Source: Phycisphaerales bacterium (lineage in GTDB: Bacteria > Planctomycetota > Phycisphaerae > Phycisphaerales > SM1A02). Taken from it: 64,000 bases of DNA. A program made the translations under genes and the position numbers. Within the stretch, counting starts at the first letter, position 1. The number at the start of each line of letters is the position of its first letter. The notes below the pieces were generated by a model. It saw only the letters and a program-made list of their open reading frames with translations, was not told where the DNA came from and made no database searches. The stretch spans positions 84,855-148,854 of the forward strand of contig JAKVBX010000015.1 in assembly GCA_022446795.1 (NCBI GenBank), written 5' to 3'. Positions 53,139 to 61,974 of this stretch are shown in pieces.

Positions 53139-54698
53139 ATGCCCATCAAGGTCGTCGATACGCTCCAGTCCCTGCTGATCGCGTTCATCCTGGCGCTGAT
53201 CTTCCGTGGCTTCGTCGTAGAGAGCTTCGTGATCCCGACGGGGTCGATGGCGCCGACGCTGCTGGGCCAGCATTGGCTGGTGGAATCCAGCCAGACGGGC
53301 ACCGCGACGGCTGTTGGCCTGGACAAGACCAGGACGGATGTGAACCGGTTGCGGGACTGGCAGGTTTCCCGAGACCATGGGCTCAGCGACAATCCCACCC
53401 TTCGGAGTCGCATGGGTGACCGCATCATCGTTACCAAGACGATGTACCCGTTCTTCGAGCCGGATCGATTTGATGTCGTGGTCTTCAAGAACCCGACGAT
53501 TCCATTCGGTGACTCGGCCAACTACATCAAGCGACTGGTGGGCAAGCCCGGTGAGTCGATCTGGATGGTGGATGGTGATGTCTTCGTGAAGACCGAGGAT
53601 GATGACCAGTTCCACGTGGCCCGCAAGCCTGACCATGTGCAGTCCACCGTCTGGCAACGGGTGCACGACACCGAAGCGGAGCCGATCAATCCCGATTCAC
53701 TTGTCCGTCCCTGGATGGGTTCGCCGTGGATTGGGCGGCCCGAGGCGAACTGGTCACGCGATGGTCGAGGGGAGTTCCATTGTGATACCGCGGCGGCGAC
53801 GACGCTGAGTTGGGACTCGGCCCAGAAGGGGCCGGATGACTGGACGCCCTACAACATGTTGGCGCCGGTGCTCGGCGGCCAGTACAAGGTCAGCGATGTT
53901 CGGATCACCGCGACGCTCGTACCCGAAGAGTCCTCCCTGGAAGCGGCGCTGGTCATCGACACGCGACAGCATCGCTTCCGGTTCCACGTGAATGACACCA
54001 CCGCGGGCGTCTCCATGGCGCCGTTGGCCGACCTCAGTCAAGTCGAGACCGTCGAGGAGACAATGGCCGTGGTTGTCCCGGGTCAGCCAGTGGTTTTGGA
54101 GTGCGTGCATTCCGACCAGGCCATGCGACTTCGCATCAATGATCGAGACGTCGTGACGCTGGAGTACGACTGGACACCGCACCAGCGACTGGAATTCACC
54201 ATGGCGGATCCGGCCCAGCAGGGGCGAGGCATCCCGGCCGGCGCGCTGGCGCATCGATTCCCGCCACCACCGGAGATCCGATGGGAATTCCAGGGCTCAC
54301 CGCTCGTGATTCCCCGGATCGCGCTTGATCGAGACCTGTACTACCGCCCGGCGATGTTGCAGCGAATGCCCCGGAACTGGAACGAGCCGACCGAGCCACA
54401 CCAGCAGGCGGTTCAGCCCAATCGTCCCGCGGCGGCGACTCACCCGGACTCGATCATCACCCTTGGTGATGACCAGTACTTCGTCCTGGGAGACAACTCA
54501 GGCCGATCACTCGACAGCCGATTGTGGGGGGCGCCTCATCCCCTGGTCGCCTCCCAGATCGACGACTCGCCGTTCATCGTTCCTGGCGATCTGCTCATCG
54601 GCAAGGCCTGGTTGGTCTATTACCCGGCGCCCTACTCGGTGACCGACGGTGGAACGGGTGTCATTCCCGACTTCGGTCGGATCCGCTTCATTCGCTGA
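53139..54698 (+). CDS. lepB: signal peptidase I with large internal insertion
   Basis: LepB cleaves signal peptides from exported proteins. The 519-residue product has one N-terminal membrane anchor, catalytic Ser in PTGSMAPTLL (Ser36), the DRIIVTKTMYPFFEPDRFDV and catalytic Lys in YIKRLVGKPGE (Lys131), and GDNSGRSLDSRLWG near residue 451. Between the Lys box and GDN lie about 300 residues, against under 100 in E. coli-type enzymes without this insert. The insert has beta-rich stretches (RITATLVPEESSLEAALVID) and might be a jelly-roll substrate domain. Start ATG 53139. Confidence 0.92.
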   Translation: MPIKVVDTLQSLLIAFILALIFRGFVVESFVIPTGSMAPTLLGQHWLVESSQTGTATAVGLDKTRTDVNRLRDWQVSRDHGLSDNPTLRSRMGDRIIVTKTMYPFFEPDRFDVVVFKNPTIPFGDSANYIKRLVGKPGESIWMVDGDVFVKTEDDDQFHVARKPDHVQSTVWQRVHDTEAEPINPDSLVRPWMGSPWIGRPEANWSRDGRGEFHCDTAAATTLSWDSAQKGPDDWTPYNMLAPVLGGQYKVSDVRITATLVPEESSLEAALVIDTRQHRFRFHVNDTTAGVSMAPLADLSQVETVEETMAVVVPGQPVVLECVHSDQAMRLRINDRDVVTLEYDWTPHQRLEFTMADPAQQGRGIPAGALAHRFPPPPEIRWEFQGSPLVIPRIALDRDLYYRPAMLQRMPRNWNEPTEPHQQAVQPNRPAAATHPDSIITLGDDQYFVLGDNSGRSLDSRLWGAPHPLVASQIDDSPFIVPGDLLIGKAWLVYYPAPYSVTDGGTGVIPDFGRIRFIR

Positions 54699-56637
54699 CG
54701 GATTCACCCTGGAGCGATTCGTCCAGCGTCCGGCACAATGCCCGCAGGCGATTCGCCGCATCCCGGGTCAAGGTGGATATGGGCTGAGACGTCATGTCGT
54801 GTGATGGTTCCAGTGGCAGAAGCACATCAACCGCCCACGCCTCCAGGGCCTGTACGCCGTCCTGGGTCGCGGCCGTCATCGCGGTATCGTCGATGATCGC
54901 AACGGATGTCCCGGCGGCCGCATCCGGCCAGTGGAAATCTTCGGACCAGATGTAGTCGTAGTAGGGCGTGGAGCGAGGGAGCCGCTGGACCCAGGCCATC
55001 AGGTACAGCAGGTCGTCAGGATCCGAGGGCACCCGGTACGCGGGAAGGAGGCCATGGGCCTTCAATTCCGTGAGGTGGTGACTCAGGCGACGCTTCGTGC
55101 GTTCGGCGGCTCTTCCCAAGCCAAAGGCATCGGCCATGGGAATCTGTTTCATGACGTCCAGCAACGCTTCCCGGTGTGGCGCGGACAGTCCGACGGCATG
55201 CATGGCCTCGACGCGGTCCATGAGTTCACGGCAGCGGGAAGCGGCGACGATCGAGGAAGCTAGTGTTGGGTTATCCGCCAGGTGCCGGATCATGATTGCT
55301 GATGCCAGGAGATGGTTGATCGCAGCCTCACGATTGCCGGCGACATCCGAGGCATCTGCGGCCGCAAGTCGCGTCGCGAGAAACTCATCCATCGGCGCCA
55401 GCCACCAGGTGATCACCGGCTCGGTCCATTGCAGTGCGTAGTCCTCGCCAATGATCTGCGCGTAGTCCTCGGGTGCCGGGAACGTGCAGCGATCGGCTCG
55501 GGCGGCCATGGCCAGCTCAGCGAGCACCTGTGTTCGGGCCGCCTCATCCTCCCACCAGTCGGGGCCGGCGATCTCGGCAGTGAGGCAGGCCCGGGCGTAC
55601 CAGCCTGCCGCATTCGCTCGACTCATCGGATCAAGGGTGCCGTCGGCGATCTGCTGGAGCAGCGTCTTGCGTTCCTTCAGATCTTCCCGAGCTTTGCGTG
55701 CATAGGAGAAGTACCCGTACATGTTCACGGCGAGCATCCTGGTCAGTGGCCCGTACTCTCCAGCCACGACACGCTGTTCCATGGCATCCAGCCGCCGCTT
55801 TCCCGGCTCGGTGTGAACCTCATCCATGATGGCCAGGAGGTCATCCCAGTACGTGTTGAGTCCCTCGATAAGCGCGTCACGTCCCTTGATGAGCCACTTG
55901 ACATCCTCGGGTTCGAATCCTTCTCGTGCGGCAGCATCGCGAAGCCAGGACTTCTCCAGTTCTTCGATTTCCAACCCTTCCCATTTCACCAGCGTGTCTT
56001 CCAGGGCGGCTACGGTGAACTGTGCTTCGGCAACCAGGGAGGCTCGCACCTGCAGCGGATCCCGTTCATCGAGTGATGACCGGATCGTCTGGAGCACACG
56101 CTCGGCCTGGACGGCATCCATCATGCCACGATCAATCGCATCATCCAGCACCATGTTGGCCTTGTTGATGACACGACCCTGGATGAGGCAGCGGAGGATG
56201 CAGTCGGGGCCGACATGCCGACTCATCTGGTAAAGCGCGATCAGCCGATCACCGATGGCCGGCAGGTCCGCTTCGTGGATCTGACGACGAAGATCATGGA
56301 TGACGATGTTCTGGCAGTCCGTGATGTACGAGATGTTGGGCATCTCGGTTTCCAGCCCGGCGGACATGTCGATGCCCCAGTCGCAGGTCCGGGCACGAGC
56401 GGCCCGGTTGATGAGCTTGATGGCAGGATCCAGCTTGGCGATCAGGGCCAGGGTCTGCTCTGGCGGCCGCAGCGAGACCCGGAGGACCTCGGCGTGGGTT
56501 TCGAGAGCGTCTTCCAGTTCTTCATCCAGGACCTCGGCGGCGCGGATGTATCGGTCAGCCGTGCTGTCCGCATGGAGCGAACTCACCGGCAGGACGAGCG
56601 GGGCCAACAGGCCAAGTACTGCGAATGGTCGAATCAT
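54688..56637 (-). CDS. secreted helical protein of unknown function
   Basis: The 649-residue product starts at ATG 56635-56637 with AGGA nine bases upstream and has a signal peptide (MIRPFAVLGLLAPLVLPVSS). The rest is alpha-helical, with repeated HxxxE- and Asp/Glu-rich helices such as AAEVLDEELEDALETHAEVL and TWWLAPMDEFLATRLAAAD. No catalytic motif is recognised. Its 3' end overlaps the lepB stop by 11 bp on the other strand, and its start region is shared with the divergent nitroreductase. Confidence 0.65.
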   Translation of the reverse strand: MIRPFAVLGLLAPLVLPVSSLHADSTADRYIRAAEVLDEELEDALETHAEVLRVSLRPPEQTLALIAKLDPAIKLINRAARARTCDWGIDMSAGLETEMPNISYITDCQNIVIHDLRRQIHEADLPAIGDRLIALYQMSRHVGPDCILRCLIQGRVINKANMVLDDAIDRGMMDAVQAERVLQTIRSSLDERDPLQVRASLVAEAQFTVAALEDTLVKWEGLEIEELEKSWLRDAAAREGFEPEDVKWLIKGRDALIEGLNTYWDDLLAIMDEVHTEPGKRRLDAMEQRVVAGEYGPLTRMLAVNMYGYFSYARKAREDLKERKTLLQQIADGTLDPMSRANAAGWYARACLTAEIAGPDWWEDEAARTQVLAELAMAARADRCTFPAPEDYAQIIGEDYALQWTEPVITWWLAPMDEFLATRLAAADASDVAGNREAAINHLLASAIMIRHLADNPTLASSIVAASRCRELMDRVEAMHAVGLSAPHREALLDVMKQIPMADAFGLGRAAERTKRRLSHHLTELKAHGLLPAYRVPSDPDDLLYLMAWVQRLPRSTPYYDYIWSEDFHWPDAAAGTSVAIIDDTAMTAATQDGVQALEAWAVDVLLPLEPSHDMTSQPISTLTRDAANRLRALCRTLDESLQGESVSE

Positions 56638-56716
56638 CCTGGGAAGTCCTTTGCAGATTTCTCGCACGCTCCCGGGATCAGAGCATATCAGCGGGGGAGG
56701 CCGTATCCTCTCGGGT

Positions 56717-57397
56717 ATGCCAAATGGTGGAGCAAGCCACATTCCGTATACGCCGTGGGCTCCAGAGGACCCGATAGCGGCGGTTGACGCCTTCGGAAAC
56801 ATCATGGCCATGCGCCGATCGGTGCGATCTTTCTCGAAGCGTGACGTGCCCCGGGAGCTGATCGAAGCCGTCATCGCCGCTGCGGGCACATCGCCCAGCG
56901 GCGCCAACAAGCAGCCGTGGCGCTTCGTCGCGGTCAATGATCCGGCGCTGAAGAAGACGATTCGAGAGGGTGCTGAAAAGGAAGAGCGGCTGTTCTACTC
57001 GGAGCGGGCCAGTGATGACTGGCTGAGGGACCTTGAGCGGATCGGTACCGACGAGCACAAGCCGTTCCTGGAAGATGCGCCCTGGTTGATCGCCGTATTC
57101 AAGCTGATGAAGGACGATCGGAGTGACGTGGCATCCGACCGGGTGTACTACGTTTCGGAGTCAGTTGGTATTGCCGTCGGAATGCTCCTGGCAGCGGCGC
57201 AGCAGGCCGGGCTTGCGACGTTGACCCATACGCCCAGTCCGATGGCCTTCCTTGGCGAGATCCTCGATCGTCCTGATTACGAGCGTCCCTACATGCTCAT
57301 CCCGATGGGGTGGCCTGCTGAAGACGCAACTGTTCCTGAACTCAAGCGAAAGTCACTCTCGGAAATCATGGTGCTGAACAGAGGAAATGAAACATGA
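56717..57397 (+). CDS. nitroreductase-family flavoprotein
   Basis: The 226-residue protein starts at ATG 56717. AMRRSVRSFSKRDVPRELIE and AAGTSPSGANKQPWRFVAV are the FMN-binding signature of the nitroreductase family, here closest in pattern to iodotyrosine deiodinase/BluB-like members, which use FMN on one ring substrate. GMLLAAAQQAGLATLTHTPSPM follows. Substrate not determined. The start of the DUF456 gene overlaps its stop by four bases (ATGA). Confidence 0.87.
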   Translation: MPNGGASHIPYTPWAPEDPIAAVDAFGNIMAMRRSVRSFSKRDVPRELIEAVIAAAGTSPSGANKQPWRFVAVNDPALKKTIREGAEKEERLFYSERASDDWLRDLERIGTDEHKPFLEDAPWLIAVFKLMKDDRSDVASDRVYYVSESVGIAVGMLLAAAQQAGLATLTHTPSPMAFLGEILDRPDYERPYMLIPMGWPAEDATVPELKRKSLSEIMVLNRGNET

Positions 57398-57954
57398 TCT
57401 GGCTGCATGTCCTGGTAATCATCGCCTTCATCCTGCTGGGCCTGGGCTGCCTGTTCCTGGTTGTCATGCAGTTGCCGGGGACCTGGCTCATGTTGCTGCT
57501 TGGACTGGGCGCCCAACTCCTGGATGTCTACGTCGTGGTGCCCGAATCGAATGGCGCCGCGGGATGGTGGGCGCTCGGGATCGGGTTGGCCATCGCGATC
57601 ATCGGTGAAGTCGCCGAGAGCTTCGCGGGGGTGGCGGGGACCAAGGCGGGTGGAGGGACCAAGCGAGGGATGCTGGGGGCGTTCATCGGTGGCATCGTTG
57701 GTGCGATCGGTGGGTCGATCCTGATCCCGATCCTCGTCGTGGGCACGTTGATCGGAGCCATCCTGGGCACCTTCATCGGCGCCGTGATCGGTGAGACCAC
57801 CGGGGCCAAGCCCAAGAGCGTGGAGGAGTCGCTCAAGCCGGCAGCGGGTGCTTCGCTGGGGCGGATCCTCGGGACTACGATCAAGATGCTCTGTGCCATC
57901 ATCGTGTGGCTCTTGATTTCCGCAGGTCTCATCCTGAGCAAGTCCGGCGGATGA
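57394..57954 (+). CDS. DUF456 membrane protein
   Basis: The 186-residue product is strongly hydrophobic: an N-terminal pair of membrane segments (about 5-45), a Gly-rich region with GEVAESFAGVAGTKAGGGTK and GAFIGGIVGAIGGSILIP, and a terminal segment (IVWLLISAGLILS). The Gly-zipper pattern AxxxGxxxG and the motif order match DUF456, a family of unknown function found in many bacteria. It overlaps the nitroreductase by four bases, so the two are likely translated together. It ends one base before the convergent gspE stop. Confidence 0.85.
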   Translation: MIWLHVLVIIAFILLGLGCLFLVVMQLPGTWLMLLLGLGAQLLDVYVVVPESNGAAGWWALGIGLAIAIIGEVAESFAGVAGTKAGGGTKRGMLGAFIGGIVGAIGGSILIPILVVGTLIGAILGTFIGAVIGETTGAKPKSVEESLKPAAGASLGRILGTTIKMLCAIIVWLLISAGLILSKSGG

Positions 57955-57955
57955 C

Positions 57956-59974
57956 TCAGCCCGAGTCCGTGACCCGGAGGACTTCCTGCAGCGTCGTCAT
58001 CCCCTCGGACATCTTCTGCAGTGCATCCTGCCGAAGGCTGATCATGCCCTGGTCGCAACACAACTGTCGAAACTCATTCACCGATGGATTGGCGGCAATC
58101 TGGTCACGGAGTGGGTCCGTGACTTCGAGCATCTCGTAGACGCCCAGGCGACCGGCATAGCCGGATTCCCGGCAGGCCGGGCATCCACTGCCTTCCCAGA
58201 GATGGGCACAGTCCAGGTCGTGGGCGCCCAGCACGGCGCGGGCTTCCTTGCTCATCTCGACTTCCCGTCGACACTCCCGACAGATGCGCCGCACCAGTCG
58301 CTGGGCCAGGACGCCGTTGACGGCACCCGACACCAGGAACGGCTCGATGCCGATGTTGATCAGGCGGGTAATAGATGATGGCGCATCATTGGTGTGAAGC
58401 GTGGACAGCACGAGGTGACCCGTCAGGGCGGCCTGGATCGCGATGTTGGCGGTTTCCTGGTCGCGGATTTCACCGACCATGACGATGTCGGGATCCTGGC
58501 GAAGCAGTGATCGAAGTGAGGCCGAGAACGTCAGGCCGATCTGCTCATGGGTCTGGATCTGGGTAATCCCGTTGATCTGGTACTCCACCGGATCCTCGAC
58601 CGTCGAGACGTTCAGGCGGGTGGTGTCCATCTCCTGCAGCGAGGCATAGAGCGTCGTGGTCTTGCCGGAACCGGTTGGTCCGGTGACCAGGACCACGCCG
58701 TGCGGGCGCTCGATCTGTCGACGCCAGGCGTCCAGTGCCGTGCTGGAGAAGCCCAGGTCATCCAGGCTCACTCGGATCGATCGGTTGTCAAGAACACGCA
58801 TGACCGTCTTCTCGCCATGCGGAGTTGGAATCGTCGAGACACGGAGATCCAGTTGGCGACCCATGACGGTCACGCGAATGCGACCATCCTGTGGCAGTCG
58901 CCGTTCGGCGATATCCAGGTGCGCCATGATCTTCAGTCGCGAGGTGATCGATGCGAACATCTTCCGCGGCGGATTCATCATCTCGTAGAGCACGCCATCG
59001 ATGCGGAGGCGGATCTTGACCGCCTGCTCGGAGGGCTCGATGTGAATATCCGAAGCCCCTTCCTTGACGGCGGTCTGGATCAGGTGGTTGACGTATCGAA
59101 CGACGGGTGACGACTGGGCGTCTTCCTCATCGTCTTCCTCGGGTTGTTCGACAACCTCGACATCGTCTTCCTCGACGTCAGCCAGGATGGACTCGACGTC
59201 ATACTCGAAGTGCGAATCCGCTCCGACGGTCTCGATCGCGGCGGTGATGTCGTCCGGTATGACAAGGACATGCTTGATGGCGACGACGCCGAGCATGGAC
59301 TTGATCTGGTCGAGTACGAAGACATCATCCGGCCGGATGGTCCCGACCACGACGCGGTTCTTTTCCAGGCGAAGTGGCAGGCAACCATTGGTGTCGCAGA
59401 ACTCGCTGCCAACACGATCGATCAACTCCCGGTTGATGGCTGAGGGCTCGACGCGTTCGAATCCCAGGTCGGATTCCACGGCTACGGACTGCTGGATGTC
59501 CACCTGCGAGATGCCCATCTCCATGAGGATCTCGGGCAGGCCGCGGCCCGGTGACTGGGTCATGACTCGCCGGGCGGTCTCCATGATGTCCGCCGCCACG
59601 GCGCCGCTGTCCAGCAGCCGCTGGGGAAGTCCCCCGGTATCAGGGGCGTCCTCGGACTCGGGACGCCAGAACTCCCGCAGGGCGTCATCGGGCCGAATGC
59701 GAGTTTCGTCAGCCTCGAGACTTCGGCCGTCGGAATGGATGGTCTCGCCGAGTCCACGCCCACTGAGGTCCGGCGGTGCCTGTTGCGGATCATGTCGTCG
59801 GAACATCGGCGGCACCGAGGAACCGGTCTCCCTGTCGACCTGCACGTTGGGTGCAGCGTCTTCGCGGGGTTCCTGCGGTGCGCCGTGTTCCACGGGGCTG
59901 GCGTCGCATGGTCGAGGGGCATCAACGCCCAACTCTCGCATCAGGTGATCAAGATCGCTTTCTCGATTGCTCAT
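57956..59974 (-). CDS. gspE: type II secretion / type IV pilus assembly ATPase (GspE/PilB)
   Basis: The hexameric ATPase powers pilin or pseudopilin extension. The 672-residue protein has an N-terminal linker of ~110 disordered residues, a T2SSE_N-like region (LDSGAVAADIMETARRV...GISQVDIQQSVAVE), an acidic stretch (DVEEDDVEVVEQPEEDDEE), then the ATPase: DGVLYEMMNPP, Walker A GPTGSGKTTTLYASL (about 431-445), DPVEYQINGITQIQ, Walker B IVMVGEIRDQET and a tetra-Cys zinc site (CRECRREV...CPACRESG, about 566-616). Length and zinc site are typical of GspE/PilB. It is the last gene of the pil operon. Confidence 0.93.
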   Translation of the reverse strand: MSNRESDLDHLMRELGVDAPRPCDASPVEHGAPQEPREDAAPNVQVDRETGSSVPPMFRRHDPQQAPPDLSGRGLGETIHSDGRSLEADETRIRPDDALREFWRPESEDAPDTGGLPQRLLDSGAVAADIMETARRVMTQSPGRGLPEILMEMGISQVDIQQSVAVESDLGFERVEPSAINRELIDRVGSEFCDTNGCLPLRLEKNRVVVGTIRPDDVFVLDQIKSMLGVVAIKHVLVIPDDITAAIETVGADSHFEYDVESILADVEEDDVEVVEQPEEDDEEDAQSSPVVRYVNHLIQTAVKEGASDIHIEPSEQAVKIRLRIDGVLYEMMNPPRKMFASITSRLKIMAHLDIAERRLPQDGRIRVTVMGRQLDLRVSTIPTPHGEKTVMRVLDNRSIRVSLDDLGFSSTALDAWRRQIERPHGVVLVTGPTGSGKTTTLYASLQEMDTTRLNVSTVEDPVEYQINGITQIQTHEQIGLTFSASLRSLLRQDPDIVMVGEIRDQETANIAIQAALTGHLVLSTLHTNDAPSSITRLINIGIEPFLVSGAVNGVLAQRLVRRICRECRREVEMSKEARAVLGAHDLDCAHLWEGSGCPACRESGYAGRLGVYEMLEVTDPLRDQIAANPSVNEFRQLCCDQGMISLRQDALQKMSEGMTTLQEVLRVTDSG

Positions 59975-59987
59975 TTGATGGCCCTGT

Positions 59988-60680
59988 CTACTCGCGGCGA
60001 AGGGGGACGGCGAACGTGACCTGGAGGTTGAGATCCGGATCCACGGCCTCGACCTGGATTCCATGGGTGTCGACCTGGCGGAGGGTGAAGATCGCATCCT
60101 CCTCGTCCAGCACGACTCGATCGCCTATCCGAACGACGTGGTCATTGATGGTGGCGATCGGGTTGGAGCCGGTCATCACGGACTGGACCAGCATCAGGTC
60201 GGCACAACCCAGCAACTCGGATCGGCGGATCCGGCGCTGCTGACTCGGGCTCATCGCGGTGCGGGTATTCGCCACCGGTGTAGCGTGCTGGACGGTCCAT
60301 GGGGTCACGAACGGATTACTGCGAAGATCCTCCAAGGGGATCTGCATGGCGGCATAGTGATCGGTGACGAGATCGGCAAAGGGATCGCCTTCCGCCGTGG
60401 TAGGTGATTCCGACTCGGCCGTTCCATGTCGCATGAACTCCAGGAAGCCGTTCACGGCGGTGTCCATTCCGGTGTCGGCCATCACCTGGCCGATGCCGCC
60501 CGTCAGGGTACGCATGGTGACGATGGCCACGAGGCTTCCCGCGGCGACGGTCACGAGCAGGATGGCGGGTCGCTTGCGGCTGGAACGGGCGAACGACGGG
60601 ACATCGAGGGCATCTGCCTCAACGTGATCATCAACGAAATCGTCATTGGTGAAATCGGTTGATTCCCAGGACTGTGTCAT
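59988..60680 (-). CDS. bitopic pilus/secretion assembly protein, PilP/GspC-like
   Basis: The 230-residue product has a cytoplasmic N terminus, one membrane segment (about 38-57, AILLVTVAAGSLVAIVTM) and a periplasmic part. Its end, LVQSVMTGSNPIATINDHVV followed by RIGDRVVLDEEDAIFTL, resembles the PilP/GspC homology region that sits in the pilus alignment complex or links to the secretin. It lies between pilO and gspE, where such a subunit would be expected. The assignment is from position and local resemblance only; it overlaps pilO by four bases. Confidence 0.65.
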   Translation of the reverse strand: MTQSWESTDFTNDDFVDDHVEADALDVPSFARSSRKRPAILLVTVAAGSLVAIVTMRTLTGGIGQVMADTGMDTAVNGFLEFMRHGTAESESPTTAEGDPFADLVTDHYAAMQIPLEDLRSNPFVTPWTVQHATPVANTRTAMSPSQQRRIRRSELLGCADLMLVQSVMTGSNPIATINDHVVRIGDRVVLDEEDAIFTLRQVDTHGIQVEAVDPDLNLQVTFAVPLRRE

Positions 60681-61264
60681 CGGCTTGACTCCTGATTCCA
60701 GGCAATCGCAGTGGCTTCATCAGAGAAGTAGATGCTCAACTCGAAATGGGCGGTGATGTCGCCGGGGTCCCGTGACTCGTTGCCCCGGTTCTGGTCGATC
60801 CGCTTGATCTTCATGTTGAAGATGCGGGTGATCCGGGGGAGGTTCTCGACTTCCAGGAGGAAGCGGTAGTAGCCCTCGAAGGGGCCTTCCAGCTGGACCT
60901 GCAGTGGCAGTTCCATGTACACGGTGGACGCGACCGGGGGAAGAGTCTTGACGCTCTTGACCGAGAGTTCGTTGCGGCGCGCGACCTGCCAGAGCTGTTC
61001 GAGCATGCTCTCGACGTCACGTCGGGAGGGCAACTTGGCCTCGACACGCTCGATCGCCGCTTCACCGTCATCGACGGCCTTGCGGAGATCACCCATCGTG
61101 GCGATGACCGCGGAGATCATCTGCAACTGGGTCTCCCGGGATGAGATGGCCTTGGAGGTCTCCTCGATCTCGGCGTTGCGAGGGACGAAGACGAAGTACC
61201 AGGCGGCAATGGGAACCGCGAGCAGCACCAGCACATAGATCACCTGTCGGGTGTGACTGTTCAT
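60677..61264 (-). CDS. pilO: PilO-like type IV pilus alignment protein
   Basis: The 195-residue protein has one N-terminal membrane segment (VIYVLVLLAVPIAAWYFVFV), a coiled-coil region (EIEETSKAISSRETQLQMIS) and a periplasmic ferredoxin-like fold (YMELPLQVQLEGPFEGYYRF, LLEVENLPRITRIFNMKIKR), the PilO architecture. It overlaps pilN by four bases (ATGA) and is followed by the PilP/GspC-like gene with another four-base overlap. PilO partners PilN in the inner-membrane alignment complex. Confidence 0.88.
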   Translation of the reverse strand: MNSHTRQVIYVLVLLAVPIAAWYFVFVPRNAEIEETSKAISSRETQLQMISAVIATMGDLRKAVDDGEAAIERVEAKLPSRRDVESMLEQLWQVARRNELSVKSVKTLPPVASTVYMELPLQVQLEGPFEGYYRFLLEVENLPRITRIFNMKIKRIDQNRGNESRDPGDITAHFELSIYFSDEATAIAWNQESSR

Positions 61265-61974
61265 GGCAGATCTCCATCACCGACCTGGAAGCCGATCAGG
61301 CCGACGTGATTGCCGCCCAGCGATCGGACATCGGCCATGGGTTGCAGTGAGGCCGTCAGCTTGAACTCCCGAACGGTTCGGTCCTCGGACACCGTTTCCT
61401 GTGATGACACGAGGTTGACGTCCACCAGGAGGGGATGATCGTTGAGCGCGGACAGGAACTCCGAAACATGGACGTCGGTCGGGGCGAAGCCAGTCAAGGC
61501 CAGCCGGGTGTGATACCGGGGAGGCTCGGGTGGTTCATTGGCCTTGGCGGTCCGGGTGTCGGATCGGGGCTTGCGTCCTGTGGCGGAAGCGGTTTCCTTG
61601 GGGGCGATGAGCCGCGTGGAGTCCAGTGTCAATTCGTGCAGTCCCAGGCCGGGTGGCATGTTGTTGATCAACTCCGCGAGCAGGATCGATCGGGGGACCT
61701 TCTCGACCAGGGCAGCGGCCAATTCGGCCCGACGGACGGTGGCCTGCTGGGCTTCCTTGAGTTCCATCAGGTGATTGACCTTCTCGCCGGCGGCCTGGTA
61801 GCGGGTCTCCACGTCCTGGCGGACCAGTTCGACCTGTTTCCACTCGTTGCGTTTCCACAGGAATGCCGTGAACACGGCAGCCATCACGACGATGAAGAGC
61901 AGCATCGCCAGGATGTGCGTCCGGCGATCGATTCGCTGCTCCGTGTACTCGGTGGGAAGAAAGCTGTCGTTCAT
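61261..61974 (-). CDS. pilN: PilN-like type IV pilus alignment protein
   Basis: The 237-residue product has a short cytoplasmic start (NDSFLPTEYTEQRIDRRTHI; in PilN the first residues bind PilM), one membrane segment (AMLLFIVVMAAVFTAFLW), a helical hairpin (VRQDVETRYQAAGEKVNHLM) and a PilN-like periplasmic domain (LAELINNMPPGLGLHELTLD). It overlaps pilM by four bases and precedes pilO. Start ATG 61972-61974 is inferred from the PilN opening. Confidence 0.85.
   Translation of the reverse strand: MNDSFLPTEYTEQRIDRRTHILAMLLFIVVMAAVFTAFLWKRNEWKQVELVRQDVETRYQAAGEKVNHLMELKEAQQATVRRAELAAALVEKVPRSILLAELINNMPPGLGLHELTLDSTRLIAPKETASATGRKPRSDTRTAKANEPPEPPRYHTRLALTGFAPTDVHVSEFLSALNDHPLLVDVNLVSSQETVSEDRTVREFKLTASLQPMADVRSLGGNHVGLIGFQVGDGDLP

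Noticed and set aside
51293-53521. 742-codon minus-strand frame across the receptor end, RicT-like gene and start of lepB
   Set aside because: The plus strand carries three genes with catalytic or family motifs there; this frame is low-complexity and spans gene borders.
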